Part shown: positions 34,510 through 43,136 of the stretch, in pieces
Position numbering within the stretch: the first letter of the stretch is position 1
Layout of the letters: each line of letters starts with the position of its first letter
Source: Halobacteriovorax sp.
Lineage (GTDB): Bacteria; Bdellovibrionota; Bacteriovoracia; Bacteriovoracales; Bacteriovoracaceae
Assembly (NCBI GenBank): GCA_024686135.1
Contig: JAIBDQ010000006.1
Location: 1-45,905 of the forward strand
DNA length: 45,905 bases
Direction of reading: 5' to 3'
Notes under the pieces: generated by a model
Databases searched by the model: none
What the model was told of the DNA's origin: nothing
What the model saw: only the letters and a program-made list of their open reading frames with translations
Translations under genes and position numbers: made by a program

Positions 34510-35949
34510 ATGAACAGAATATTTAAATCCTTAGTGATTGTTCTATTTCTTATCTTAGCAAGTCGAAATGCTGATGCATCTGCTGATGGTGCATGGTCTG
34601 CTCTTATCTCTACTAAAGGTAGCGTAAAAGCCTACCCGAGAGTCGTAGAAGAGCTAGTAGAAGAAAAGCTTTATTTTGCAGCTGTCCCATATATCAAAGA
34701 GTATTTAACGAGAGCTAGCAGAATTGAAGGAAAAAGGATTGATGGCCTAATTGATGAAGTTGTTACTTATGTAGGTGTTAAGCAATTTGAAGTACTACCA
34801 ACTAGTATTTTAGAAAAAACATCAGCCCCATCTATTAAATATATTCTAGCCAAGAAGTATTTCCGCAGCGGGAATTATAAAAAGGCCATGGACTCAATAA
34901 ATGGAACTATTCCGCGAGCTCATACCACAAAACCATTTGCTTTATTTTTAGAGGCTAGTGTTCATAGTATCCAAAGAAGATTTAAGTCAGCGGTATCTAG
35001 TTATAAAGAATGTGTTGAGCAATCAAGAAGTCAGATTAAAAGAACACAGATCAAAAATCGTAAGAGACAGTTAGAAATTAATAGAGATTATTGTTTAGTG
35101 GGAATTGCAAGAACACAATTTGCAAACAATTCATATGAGAAAGCTAACTTAAGTTATCTTGACCTCGACAAAAGAAGTCCTATTTGGCCGGAAATCCTTT
35201 TTGAGGAAGCGTGGAATAGCTTTTACTTACAAGATTACAATAGAACATTAGGAAAGCTCGTAACTTATAAAGCACCAATCTTAAGTTTTGTCTTTAATCC
35301 AGAAGTTTCTGTTCTAGAGGCAATGACATACCTCGAAATGTGTCTATATGAAGATGCTAAAAAAGTGTCTGATAAATTTCAAAATACTTATGAAGGACAG
35401 AGTATCGGACTAGATAAACTCCTAAGAAAACATAGAAAGAATTATCGATATTACTATTTATTAGCGAAAAGTAGAAAAGCCGGAAGAATAAGAGGCAATG
35501 ACCTTATTAATCGTCTTTTAATGAGTGTAAATCGAGATTCGGCCTATATTGAACTGGTTGATAATTTCGTTAGAGGAAAAGAAGAGATTGAAAGAGTTAG
35601 TAAAATCCGTAACCCGAAGTTGAAGAGGATCCTAACAGTTAACCTTAAGGAATCTTTATTGCTTCAAAGAAACTTAATCGGAGCATATGTTAGGAAAAGT
35701 TTAAATGTAGCGAAACATCATTTAGGACGAACACTAGAAGCTCATACTTATATTAAATTAGAAATGTTAAAGCGTTCTAAGGATAGACTTTATGGAATAG
35801 AGCCAGAGCCGTTAAGGGGACGAGGCGACATCAGATATTTAAAAAGAAATGAAAAACAATACTTTTGGACCTTTGATGGAGAGTTTTGGGCTGACGAACT
35901 TGGTGATTATGTCTTCAGTCTTAAATCCGAATGCGAAGTGAGCTTATGA
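34510..35949 (+). CDS. Exported basic TPR-like repeat protein (Glt-like operon)
   Basis: The 479-residue product has a signal peptide (SLVIVLFLILASRNADASAD) and helical-pair repeats typical of TPR proteins, such as YILAKKYFRSGNYKKAMDSI and CLVGIARTQFANNSYEKANL, over about residues 105-310. The mature protein is strongly basic. It starts seven bases after the barrel gene and its TGA overlaps the next ATG (ATGA). In Glt/Agm loci, periplasmic TPR proteins such as GltE and AgmK-like proteins bridge inner and outer membrane; this protein could play that role, by inference from context. Confidence 0.7.
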   Translation: MNRIFKSLVIVLFLILASRNADASADGAWSALISTKGSVKAYPRVVEELVEEKLYFAAVPYIKEYLTRASRIEGKRIDGLIDEVVTYVGVKQFEVLPTSILEKTSAPSIKYILAKKYFRSGNYKKAMDSINGTIPRAHTTKPFALFLEASVHSIQRRFKSAVSSYKECVEQSRSQIKRTQIKNRKRQLEINRDYCLVGIARTQFANNSYEKANLSYLDLDKRSPIWPEILFEEAWNSFYLQDYNRTLGKLVTYKAPILSFVFNPEVSVLEAMTYLEMCLYEDAKKVSDKFQNTYEGQSIGLDKLLRKHRKNYRYYYLLAKSRKAGRIRGNDLINRLLMSVNRDSAYIELVDNFVRGKEEIERVSKIRNPKLKRILTVNLKESLLLQRNLIGAYVRKSLNVAKHHLGRTLEAHTYIKLEMLKRSKDRLYGIEPEPLRGRGDIRYLKRNEKQYFWTFDGEFWADELGDYVFSLKSECEVSL

Positions 35950-38825
35950 AGAAGATTTTTAGTTTTATTATAGTATTACTATTTATTAGCACTTCGTACG
36001 GTGCCAGTGTCGAAGAACGTAGAAATAAGGTTATCTCGATTATTGATCAAGAGTTAAAGGAGATAACTAGGCTTAATAAACAAACCGGAAGTCGAAACCC
36101 TAACCTACTATTGAGGATGGCCGAACTTCTTCTAGAAAAAGCCAGGCATGTCAAAGAACAGGAAAATGCACAGTATCTTGCTCTAGATAGTCTTAAAAGA
36201 GCTAATGTTAAAAAATCTAGTTACTTTAAGAAGTCGAGAAAGTTTTTTATCCAGGCGCAAAAAACTTGTTATTTTATTTTAAAGAGGTTCAAAAAGTTTA
36301 AACAAAAAGGTGATGTCTATTATATTCTGGCTTATAACGCAAAAGAGTTTCAACAACAAGATAAGGCCCAAGAGTTCTTTAAGAGGGCTATGAAATATGC
36401 CCGAAGTAATTCAAATGCCGGGCAGAAATCACAAATTGCCTTGGCCGAAATCTATTACAATAAAAAGAGTTATAGAAAAGCGATACCATTATACGAAAGA
36501 GCTTTGAAAAAAAAGAAAAGTAGATGGTATACGAAAGACGCCTATAATTTGGCTTGGTGCTACTTTAGAACGAAACAAAGAAGTAAAGCTATCAACTTAA
36601 TGAATGAAGTATATAAGCTAAGTAAGAATAGCCGATTTGTTGATATGAGCAATGCTGTTGAAAGAGACTTGGCTTTCTTTTATACGGAATCTGGTAGAAC
36701 TAAGGACGCAATTTCGTTTTATAAGTCTATCGGAAAAGATATATCTTCAAATTTAATCAAAGTTGCCAAATATCTTCTAAATCAAGGGAAAAACCCAACG
36801 AGTGCTGAAAGAGCATTAACGGAAGCAAAAAACTATGTAAATGGACCTAAAGATAGAGTCGAAGCTAATATCGCACTACTAGGCCTTTATGAAAGATTTG
36901 GAAATACAACAAAACACTTACGTGTGTGCCAAGAGCTATATAAAGACTATCAAGATGGTCACTTAGATGAAGATAGCTTGGATCAACTAAAATACCATGT
37001 TCAAAGAATGTCAGCTCTCCTGCAAAAACAGGTAGCTTCTAAAAGATATGAGAAACAAAGAAGGACTAAGAGAGATAAGGCTACAAAAGCCGTAGCTTAC
37101 TTTAATATACTTTCTGGCCTAGACGGAAAGAATGTCCATAGGGCCGTGTTCCATGCAGCGGAAACGAATTATGCGAGTAATAAATATAATGAAGCCGTCG
37201 CTCAGTATGACAGGGCTTACAGCTTATCGGTTAAGAAAGGTGATAAGAAGATCGCTAGGCTCTCATTAGATGGAATGATCGCTGCTCTCGGCGCAAAAAG
37301 TATTAAGAAAGAGACTAAAGAAAAATATTTATCAAAGGTTTATCTTTTATACTTGAGAAATAATCCTAAATCTAAAAAAAGCTATAGAATTTATCAAAGA
37401 CTATTTAGCTCTTATGTAGAAAAAAAGGATTTCGTAAATGCTGAAAAGGTTTTATTGGCCTTTAAGAGAAATTACCCGAGAGATTATAGTACTCAAGAAG
37501 CTATGATTGCTAAGATTATGGACTATCACAAGGATCGCAACGATAAAGTCGCTATTAAAGGATGGGTTTCTAGAATCAACTCTGGTGAATTTAAGGTCTC
37601 ACGCAAATATGCAAAAAAGCTAAAACTTCTTCTTCTGACTATGCAGTTTGAAGGTGTAGAGAAGTTCAATTCAAAGGGCGACAAAACTAACGCTTTGAAG
37701 GGCTATGTACAAATTTATCGCAGTAAAGAAAGCAGTAAAGATGCTAAGAAGAATGCCGCCTATAATATTGCTGTTCTTTTTTATGAGCTTGGAAATAAGA
37801 AATATTCTTATCTATGGACCGAGCGTTCTTTAAACTTAATGAATGCTGATGACGTTAAAAAATTTGACGGCTCTTTTCTTGCCATTTCATCGGACCTCTT
37901 TAATCGGCAAGAGTTTGTGCAATCAGCGACCATTAACCAAAAAGTCTTAGACAAGCTATGCAAGAGGAAATCTAAGAACAAAAGACTCTTTTTTAGGAAC
38001 GCTAACGTCATTTTACTTGCTGAGAATAAGCTGAATGAGAGCCAAAAACTTATTAAAAAGGCACTTCAATGCTCGGTAGAAGCTGATGAAATAAAGCGAG
38101 CTAGGGTTGATTTAATGAAGGCTGTTATCGAAGGACAAAGTTGGGGACTGCTTGAATCTCTAATTGATACTTTAAGCCGAGATAAGTCGTATAGAGCAGA
38201 ACTTATTCAGCCACTAAGTATATTAAGAAGTGCATTTATAAACTCAGGAAGAGAAAGGGATGCTCAGAAAATTAAGACTAGAATCCTTAGTTATTATAAT
38301 ACAGCTAAAAAGAGAAAACAGTCAGTACCTCTTGAAGCTCTCGACGTTGTGGCAAAATTTAGACTCGTTTCACTTGAATATCAGGTAAATCAGCTAAAGG
38401 CCATCAAACTGCAGTTTCCAGAGAAAATCTACAACAATAGACTAAAGGCAAAATTCGCGCTTCTTGATAAAATCACATCTCGATCTTTAAAGATTTTAGA
38501 GATTGGGTCGGGCAAAGGAATAGTTTCATCTTACAAGTATCTTGTTGAAAGCTATCAAGGTTTAGTTAACGAGATCTCTCGATTTGCACCAGCCGGAAAA
38601 TCCCCAGACTACGTAAAATCGTTTCAAGGTACTATGAAGAAAATCGTTATACCTTTAAACCGAAAAGCAGACGACTTTAGAAAAGAAGCGAAAAGACAAA
38701 TAATTAGAAGCTCGATCCTTTCAGAGGAGAATAGTTATTTCTTAAATGGTGAAAAGCTCAAGTTTTCAGTCGAATATAGACCTGGTCAAGAAGGGGTGTT
38801 GATGGATAGAGGAGGTGGACAGTGA
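35946..38825 (+). CDS. Large exported TPR-repeat protein, very basic (Glt-like operon)
   Basis: The 959-residue product has a signal peptide (MKKIFSFIIVLLFISTSYGA) followed by many TPR-like helix pairs, for example YYNKKSYRKAIPLYERAL, DAYNLAWCYFRTKQRSKAIN, AETNYASNKYNEAVAQYDRA and NIAVLFYELGNKKYSYLWTE. It is unusually rich in lysine and arginine throughout. ATG 35946 overlaps the preceding stop as ATGA; the longer frame from ATG 35931 lacks that coupling. The TGA overlaps the next GTG. Domain order and context resemble the giant TPR proteins (AgmK/GltI type) of myxobacterial gliding clusters, but orthology is not shown. Confidence 0.75.
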   Translation: MKKIFSFIIVLLFISTSYGASVEERRNKVISIIDQELKEITRLNKQTGSRNPNLLLRMAELLLEKARHVKEQENAQYLALDSLKRANVKKSSYFKKSRKFFIQAQKTCYFILKRFKKFKQKGDVYYILAYNAKEFQQQDKAQEFFKRAMKYARSNSNAGQKSQIALAEIYYNKKSYRKAIPLYERALKKKKSRWYTKDAYNLAWCYFRTKQRSKAINLMNEVYKLSKNSRFVDMSNAVERDLAFFYTESGRTKDAISFYKSIGKDISSNLIKVAKYLLNQGKNPTSAERALTEAKNYVNGPKDRVEANIALLGLYERFGNTTKHLRVCQELYKDYQDGHLDEDSLDQLKYHVQRMSALLQKQVASKRYEKQRRTKRDKATKAVAYFNILSGLDGKNVHRAVFHAAETNYASNKYNEAVAQYDRAYSLSVKKGDKKIARLSLDGMIAALGAKSIKKETKEKYLSKVYLLYLRNNPKSKKSYRIYQRLFSSYVEKKDFVNAEKVLLAFKRNYPRDYSTQEAMIAKIMDYHKDRNDKVAIKGWVSRINSGEFKVSRKYAKKLKLLLLTMQFEGVEKFNSKGDKTNALKGYVQIYRSKESSKDAKKNAAYNIAVLFYELGNKKYSYLWTERSLNLMNADDVKKFDGSFLAISSDLFNRQEFVQSATINQKVLDKLCKRKSKNKRLFFRNANVILLAENKLNESQKLIKKALQCSVEADEIKRARVDLMKAVIEGQSWGLLESLIDTLSRDKSYRAELIQPLSILRSAFINSGRERDAQKIKTRILSYYNTAKKRKQSVPLEALDVVAKFRLVSLEYQVNQLKAIKLQFPEKIYNNRLKAKFALLDKITSRSLKILEIGSGKGIVSSYKYLVESYQGLVNEISRFAPAGKSPDYVKSFQGTMKKIVIPLNRKADDFRKEAKRQIIRSSILSEENSYFLNGEKLKFSVEYRPGQEGVLMDRGGGQ

Positions 38826-39733
38826 AATATTTATTAGTCTTTATTTTATTGTTCAATTTTGGATGTGGTTCTAGTGATAAGAACGCGGATTCAAAAAAAG
38901 AACTTTCACCCGAAGATAAAGAATTTGGCTGGATTGAAAATAGTGCATTTGAAAAAGTGACAGAAGTTCCTTTTAATAGCACACAAGATCTCTTTGAAGA
39001 AGTATCTAGCGATGATTCATTATCTAAAGAGTCGATCTCAAGGCTACCTGGTCCAAAAATAGAGGAAGTGGCTTCTTCTGACGACCCTGTGAGTAGGGGA
39101 ATTGGTAAGTGTTATGGAAAGAATTTTGCTGAAGCCAATAAAATATTTGAGGCCAATTATAAAAGATATAAAAATAATCCTGCTTATTGGAATCAAATAG
39201 GAACTTGTCAGTTTTTAAAAGGACAATATCGAAAGGCATTACTTTTCTATAATAAAGCGAGAACATTAAGTTCAAGCTATGCTCCACCAGTTAATAATAT
39301 TGGGGTTATTCATCAAAGACAAGGAAGAGACCAAAAGGCCTTAGCGGCTTTTAAGAAGGCTGTGGAGTTGAATAAGTTTTCTTTAACGCCAATATTTAAT
39401 CTCGCTCAGCTGTATCTAAAATATGGATTTGTCGATAAATCTCAGAATATTTTTAAAACTTTATATAATAAAAATGATGATGATGTCGATGTGCTGAATG
39501 CTTTAGGAACAGGTCAATTACTCAAAGAGAATTATTCAGTATCTATAAATTACTTCTCAAAAATTCCTAGGGGTAAGTTGAGCAATCCGAAGTATGGACT
39601 CAATTTTGCGATTGCTTTGAAAGCAGGGGGAAGGGTTAAAGATGCAAAAGCAGTCTTTGATCGGTTGGATACCAAATCTTTAGGAGATCTTGGGGTTTAT
39701 TATAATAAAGTAGGTAGGTATTTAAATGAATAA
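38822..39733 (+). CDS. TPR lipoprotein (Glt-like operon)
   Basis: The 303-residue product begins MKYLLVFILLFNFGCGSSDK, a probable lipoprotein signal with the lipid cysteine at residue 15. An acidic linker (residues 20-90) leads into TPR repeats: NPAYWNQIGTCQFLKGQYRK, PPVNNIGVIHQRQGRDQKAL and FSLTPIFNLAQLYLKYGFVD. GTG 38822 overlaps the preceding TGA and is preceded by a strong GGAGG. It resembles GltE-type TPR lipoproteins in layout. It probably sits in the periplasm on the outer-membrane inner leaflet, but this is inference. Confidence 0.75.
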   Translation: MKYLLVFILLFNFGCGSSDKNADSKKELSPEDKEFGWIENSAFEKVTEVPFNSTQDLFEEVSSDDSLSKESISRLPGPKIEEVASSDDPVSRGIGKCYGKNFAEANKIFEANYKRYKNNPAYWNQIGTCQFLKGQYRKALLFYNKARTLSSSYAPPVNNIGVIHQRQGRDQKALAAFKKAVELNKFSLTPIFNLAQLYLKYGFVDKSQNIFKTLYNKNDDDVDVLNALGTGQLLKENYSVSINYFSKIPRGKLSNPKYGLNFAIALKAGGRVKDAKAVFDRLDTKSLGDLGVYYNKVGRYLNE

Positions 39734-39983
39734 GCTAATCCTAGTCGTAAGCTTGCTTTTAACAACAAGCCTTTATGCTCAGAATAATAAGAAAGAGAGA
39801 ATTATATATAAGTATAAGAAATACCAAAAGTTTGATTTTGAAGATTTAACAATTGAAGGTGAAACTGGCTCTCCTCCGGATTTAGGAGTAGATACACGAT
39901 TACAACGAAAATTCAGAAACAAACTTCCTTATCGTAAAAATTTTAATCCCGAAATTAGAAAGGGAATTGAAAGGATAAGGTAG
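39726..39983 (+). CDS. Small exported protein, 85 residues (Glt-like operon)
   Basis: The product has a clean signal peptide (MNKLILVVSLLLTTSLYAQ) and a mature part of about 66 residues that is basic and proline-containing: KFDFEDLTIEGETGSPPDLG, then DTRLQRKFRNKLPYRKNF. I recall that a short exported protein with an FDF-x-x-L-IEG type segment occurs beside AgmX-like genes in other deltaproteobacteria, but I cannot verify it. It overlaps the preceding gene by eight bases, and the FHA protein gene starts 20 bases downstream, so it belongs to the machinery operon. Its role is unknown. Confidence 0.65.
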   Translation: MNKLILVVSLLLTTSLYAQNNKKERIIYKYKKYQKFDFEDLTIEGETGSPPDLGVDTRLQRKFRNKLPYRKNFNPEIRKGIERIR

Positions 39984-40002
39984 AACAAGCCAAGGAGGGC
40001 TT

Positions 40003-41961
40003 GTGGATATCGACAAAAATAAGTTTCAGATTGAATTTCAACTGAACCCGGCTTCAGGAAAAGGTGGTAGTCATCCAATTCGGAAGAAACGTCTTCTGAT
40101 CGGAAGGTCTAAGGCCTGTGACATCGTGATTGAAAATAGCGATATCACAGCGATCCATGCGGTAATAGAAGTCTCTTCGTCTGGAAATAAGCTATATGAT
40201 ATGAACTCCACCAACGGAACATTCGTTAATGGAAAGAGTGTTGTGGCTGAAGCATTCAGCTTAGGGGATACAATTCGATTTGGATCTCATGAATTTACCT
40301 TTAATAAATTCGAGAAAGGGGATCTAGCACCTCCTCCATTGAATATGCTAGATATGGGTCTGCCTCCGATTATAGAAAAGTCTCTTCCTACTCCACCTAG
40401 TGAACTAGAGGAAAGAGAAACCGCACTTTATGTTCCCACTGTGGAATATCCGTTAGCGAAAGATCCTAAGGCTGAGTTCAGTGAGTATATCTTTGAAGAT
40501 GCAGAACATTTGTATCCAATTTTTAAATATGACGTATCTAAAACTGCCGTTGAAGTTATCGTGCTGTTTCAAGATCGCGTTTATTCGGTTGATTATTTGC
40601 CAGAGCATGATGGGGTTTTTAATCTAGTTGGCTTTATGCCCAAAGATAATGAAGTCGAATATGCTTATCTTGGAAAAGATGAGCGAGTTCCTCTAGTTCA
40701 AATTGAAAATGAAGCGACAACTGTTTTTCCAATACCTGGATACGAGTTCCTCTCTTTATCAGATGAAGAAGCGGATATTAAAGCGGGTCAAATTGATCTA
40801 AAAAAAGATGATATTCTTCGGTTTAAAAATGGAGAACTTCAAATTTTTGTTAGAGGTGATCAGGCACCTCCAGAGGTCGCAGCTGCACCCATTTTTAGAC
40901 GAGATAGCGGTGATCTCAAAAAATATGTCTTACTTATGTTACTTCTCGTTACATTTGCTATGGGAAGCTTAACTTTTATAGAAGTTGATGAAGAGATTGA
41001 AAAAGAAAAAGTGCCTGAAAGGATTGCCAGGATTCTTTATAAAAAGAAATTTAAAGCGAAAAAATCTAAGGCCATAGATAAGACTAAAAAGGCTAATAAA
41101 AAGATTGTTCAACAAAGTAAGGTTTCTCTAACAACAAAATCCCAGTCAAATCGGACAAAGGTAGATAAAAATAAGTCTAAAACTACGTCGGGGAAAACGG
41201 GTACCAAAAATGCGAAGAAAGTGGGCCTAGTTAAAAAGGCAACACCGAATAAGGGACCTAAAAATAACAAAACTGTCGTTAGGCCTAATAAAAATAAAGG
41301 TGGAAAAACAACTAAGAAAGTAGGTCAAGTAAAAAGAAATTCTGCTCGTAAGAAATCTCAAGGGCGAGTTGATACCTACAAATCATTCAACTTTAATAGC
41401 ACAGTTAGTAATCTCCTAAGTAAGGGGGGAGCAACTGCTGATACTGCGGTAGCCTCATCTAGTAGTGACGATAGTAGTCCTACTATTGATAGTGGCGATA
41501 CTTCAGGGGCGACTTTACCGACAGCAAATGTATCTACAAATGTAGGTAGTTTATCTGGATCGGCACAGGGGAAGCTTGATGCAAGTAAGGGTGTCGAGGG
41601 ACTAGTCGATAAAAAGAGTATTTATACTGCTGGGCTACCCTTTAAAACAGTTATCCTAGGAGGAATGGACCCTGATATTATCAGAAAGATAATTGAAGAT
41701 CATATTCCTCAGTTTAGATATTGTTATCAAAAAGAATTAGACAAGTCCTCGAGAGAGTTCAGTGGTGTTGTTAGATTAAACTTCATTATCGGAGCAAGTG
41801 GGCATGTCACGAAGGCGGGAGTAGATTCTTATAGTCCTCTGCCAACTAGAGTAAAAGGTTGTGTGGTTAATGTGCTAAGGGGTATCAAGTTTCCCGAACC
41901 GCTGGGCGGCGGAGTCGTTGAGGTTAATCAACCGTTTAACTTCTATCCGAAACGAAAATAA
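40003..41961 (+). CDS. FHA domain, single-helix membrane protein with AgmX/TonB-like C-terminal domain (GltG-like)
   Basis: The 652-residue product has a cytoplasmic N-terminal FHA domain (residues about 30-100: LLIGRSKACDIVI, DITAIHAVIE, MNSTNGTFVNG), a middle region, one membrane helix (YVLLMLLLVTFAMGSLTFIE, about 308-327), a lysine-rich periplasmic linker (about 345-465), a serine/threonine/glycine region and a C-terminal AgmX/PglI-type domain (from about 550: IPQFRYCYQKELDKS, VRLNFIIGASGHVTKAGVDS, PFNFYPKRK). FHA domains bind phosphothreonine. This architecture is that of Myxococcus GltG/NfsG-type proteins, which link the ExbB/D motor to outer parts. GTG 40003 has AAGGAGG five bases upstream. 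Confidence 0.88.
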   Translation: MDIDKNKFQIEFQLNPASGKGGSHPIRKKRLLIGRSKACDIVIENSDITAIHAVIEVSSSGNKLYDMNSTNGTFVNGKSVVAEAFSLGDTIRFGSHEFTFNKFEKGDLAPPPLNMLDMGLPPIIEKSLPTPPSELEERETALYVPTVEYPLAKDPKAEFSEYIFEDAEHLYPIFKYDVSKTAVEVIVLFQDRVYSVDYLPEHDGVFNLVGFMPKDNEVEYAYLGKDERVPLVQIENEATTVFPIPGYEFLSLSDEEADIKAGQIDLKKDDILRFKNGELQIFVRGDQAPPEVAAAPIFRRDSGDLKKYVLLMLLLVTFAMGSLTFIEVDEEIEKEKVPERIARILYKKKFKAKKSKAIDKTKKANKKIVQQSKVSLTTKSQSNRTKVDKNKSKTTSGKTGTKNAKKVGLVKKATPNKGPKNNKTVVRPNKNKGGKTTKKVGQVKRNSARKKSQGRVDTYKSFNFNSTVSNLLSKGGATADTAVASSSSDDSSPTIDSGDTSGATLPTANVSTNVGSLSGSAQGKLDASKGVEGLVDKKSIYTAGLPFKTVILGGMDPDIIRKIIEDHIPQFRYCYQKELDKSSREFSGVVRLNFIIGASGHVTKAGVDSYSPLPTRVKGCVVNVLRGIKFPEPLGGGVVEVNQPFNFYPKRK

Positions 41962-42005
41962 GATTAATCTTTCGAGAAAGAAATTCTCAATATAATGGTT
42001 AAAAT

Positions 42006-42034
42006 AAAAAGGCTCCTTAAATGGAGCCTTTTTT
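42006..42034. terminator. Bidirectional terminator shared by the convergent Glt-like and ExbBD operons
   Basis: The stem GGCTCC (42011-42016) / GGAGCC (42023-42028) with loop TTAAAT is flanked by five A and six T, so it works on either strand. It lies between the stop of the FHA/AgmX gene (41961) and the stop of the second ExbD gene (42068). Confidence 0.92.
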
Positions 42035-42067
42035 ATATCAATTTAGAACATGTTTTCTTTAATTAAT

Positions 42068-42583
42068 CTACTCAGTACCTAGAACAACAAACTTAAACTG
42101 AGAAAAGCCAGCGGAAGCACTCGTGTGCATGACTTTTTGAAGAAATGAATACTTAACTGTTTTATCGACGAGAAGATTAACCTTCCCTGTAAAAGGTTTA
42201 GCTTTTGGCGCTTGTTTGGCCAGTCTTTCAATCTCAGCTTTCTTTTTTCTCAAGTTGATTAAAAGTGGGATGATTCGATTACTTCTATCGAGGGCACTAT
42301 TTATTGCTCTTTGGTCACCTTTGTATGTAAGTATTTCGCGATCATCAACCCAAAGAGATGTTGGTGAAACCTGAACTATTGTACCTGAGGTACTTACCAA
42401 TCTTGATTCTGAGATAGGTAAGTCGACGCCTTTAGGAACTGTGAGAACTTGGCCAGAGCTATTGTAACTCTTTAGTAAAAATACAAGTAAGATAACGAGG
42501 ATATCAAGAAGGGAAGTGATATCAATATCCATGACTTCCTTTTTTCTTCTCGTTCCTCTATTTCGTATTGATCTATTTCTCAT
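42068..42583 (-). CDS. ExbD/TolR-type protein (second copy)
   Basis: The 171-residue product has a basic cytoplasmic N-terminus, one membrane helix (ITSLLDILVILLVFLLKSYN) with the ion-conducting aspartate (ITSLLD), and a periplasmic domain ending KFVVLGTE. ExbD/TolR/MotB-like proteins couple proton flow through an ExbB pentamer to work on the envelope. Its start overlaps the stop of the other exbD gene by one base, so the two are translationally coupled. It is the last gene of a three-gene operon exbB-exbD-exbD that faces the AgmX-type gene, matching AglR-AglQ-AglS subunit counts. Confidence 0.9.
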   Translation of the reverse strand: MRNRSIRNRGTRRKKEVMDIDITSLLDILVILLVFLLKSYNSSGQVLTVPKGVDLPISESRLVSTSGTIVQVSPTSLWVDDREILTYKGDQRAINSALDRSNRIIPLLINLRKKKAEIERLAKQAPKAKPFTGKVNLLVDKTVKYSFLQKVMHTSASAGFSQFKFVVLGTE

Positions 42584-43134
42584 TAGTTTGCTCTCGTTTT
42601 AACGATGCTACTTATATTGCTAAATATCATTTCATCAAAAAGAACATTTATTCTTTCTTGGATACCTTCTTTAGATTTTCCATAAATCGCATCGTCGGTT
42701 GGCCTTAGTATTCTCGCCGCATCCATAATCTTAACTAACTTTTCATAAACTAAATCAATCTGAGGCTCTATAATGACCCCTCTTTCCGATTTATGTCTTT
42801 TCTTTAACTGGATAAGGTACCTGTGAAGAGATTCATTATCGTATTCGCCAGCATCAGTCTTTTTAATAAAATTAATGGGCTTACTAGGAACACCAGAAAG
42901 CACTTGGACTCCGTTATTATTAATAACTAACGTAAGGGCCAATGGCTTTTTCTTAGAAGGTTTACCAGAAGATATAATAGGAACATCACTTGGGATTTCA
43001 TATATCTTAATAAAACTAGCTGACATTAATAAAAAGAAGATAAAGATGAAAACAGCATCTAAAATTGGAATCAAGTTCGGCTTTGTAAAAGCCGGACGAG
43101 ATCTATTTTTTCTTCTACTAGGAGCTTTATACAT
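42583..43134 (-). CDS. ExbD/TolR-type protein (first copy)
   Basis: The 183-residue product has a basic N-terminus (RRKNRSRPAFTKPNLIPILD), a membrane helix (VFIFIFFLLMSASFIKIYEI) with the conserved aspartate in PILD, and a periplasmic domain (LALTLVINNNGVQVL, SERGVIIEPQIDLVYEKLV). It differs clearly from the second copy, so this is an old pair with separate roles rather than a recent duplication. It starts two bases after the exbB stop. Known ExbD-type pairs in one machine occur in the Myxococcus AglRQS motor. Confidence 0.9.
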   Translation of the reverse strand: MYKAPSRRKNRSRPAFTKPNLIPILDAVFIFIFFLLMSASFIKIYEIPSDVPIISSGKPSKKKPLALTLVINNNGVQVLSGVPSKPINFIKKTDAGEYDNESLHRYLIQLKKRHKSERGVIIEPQIDLVYEKLVKIMDAARILRPTDDAIYGKSKEGIQERINVLFDEMIFSNISSIVKTRAN

Positions 43135-43136
43135 CT

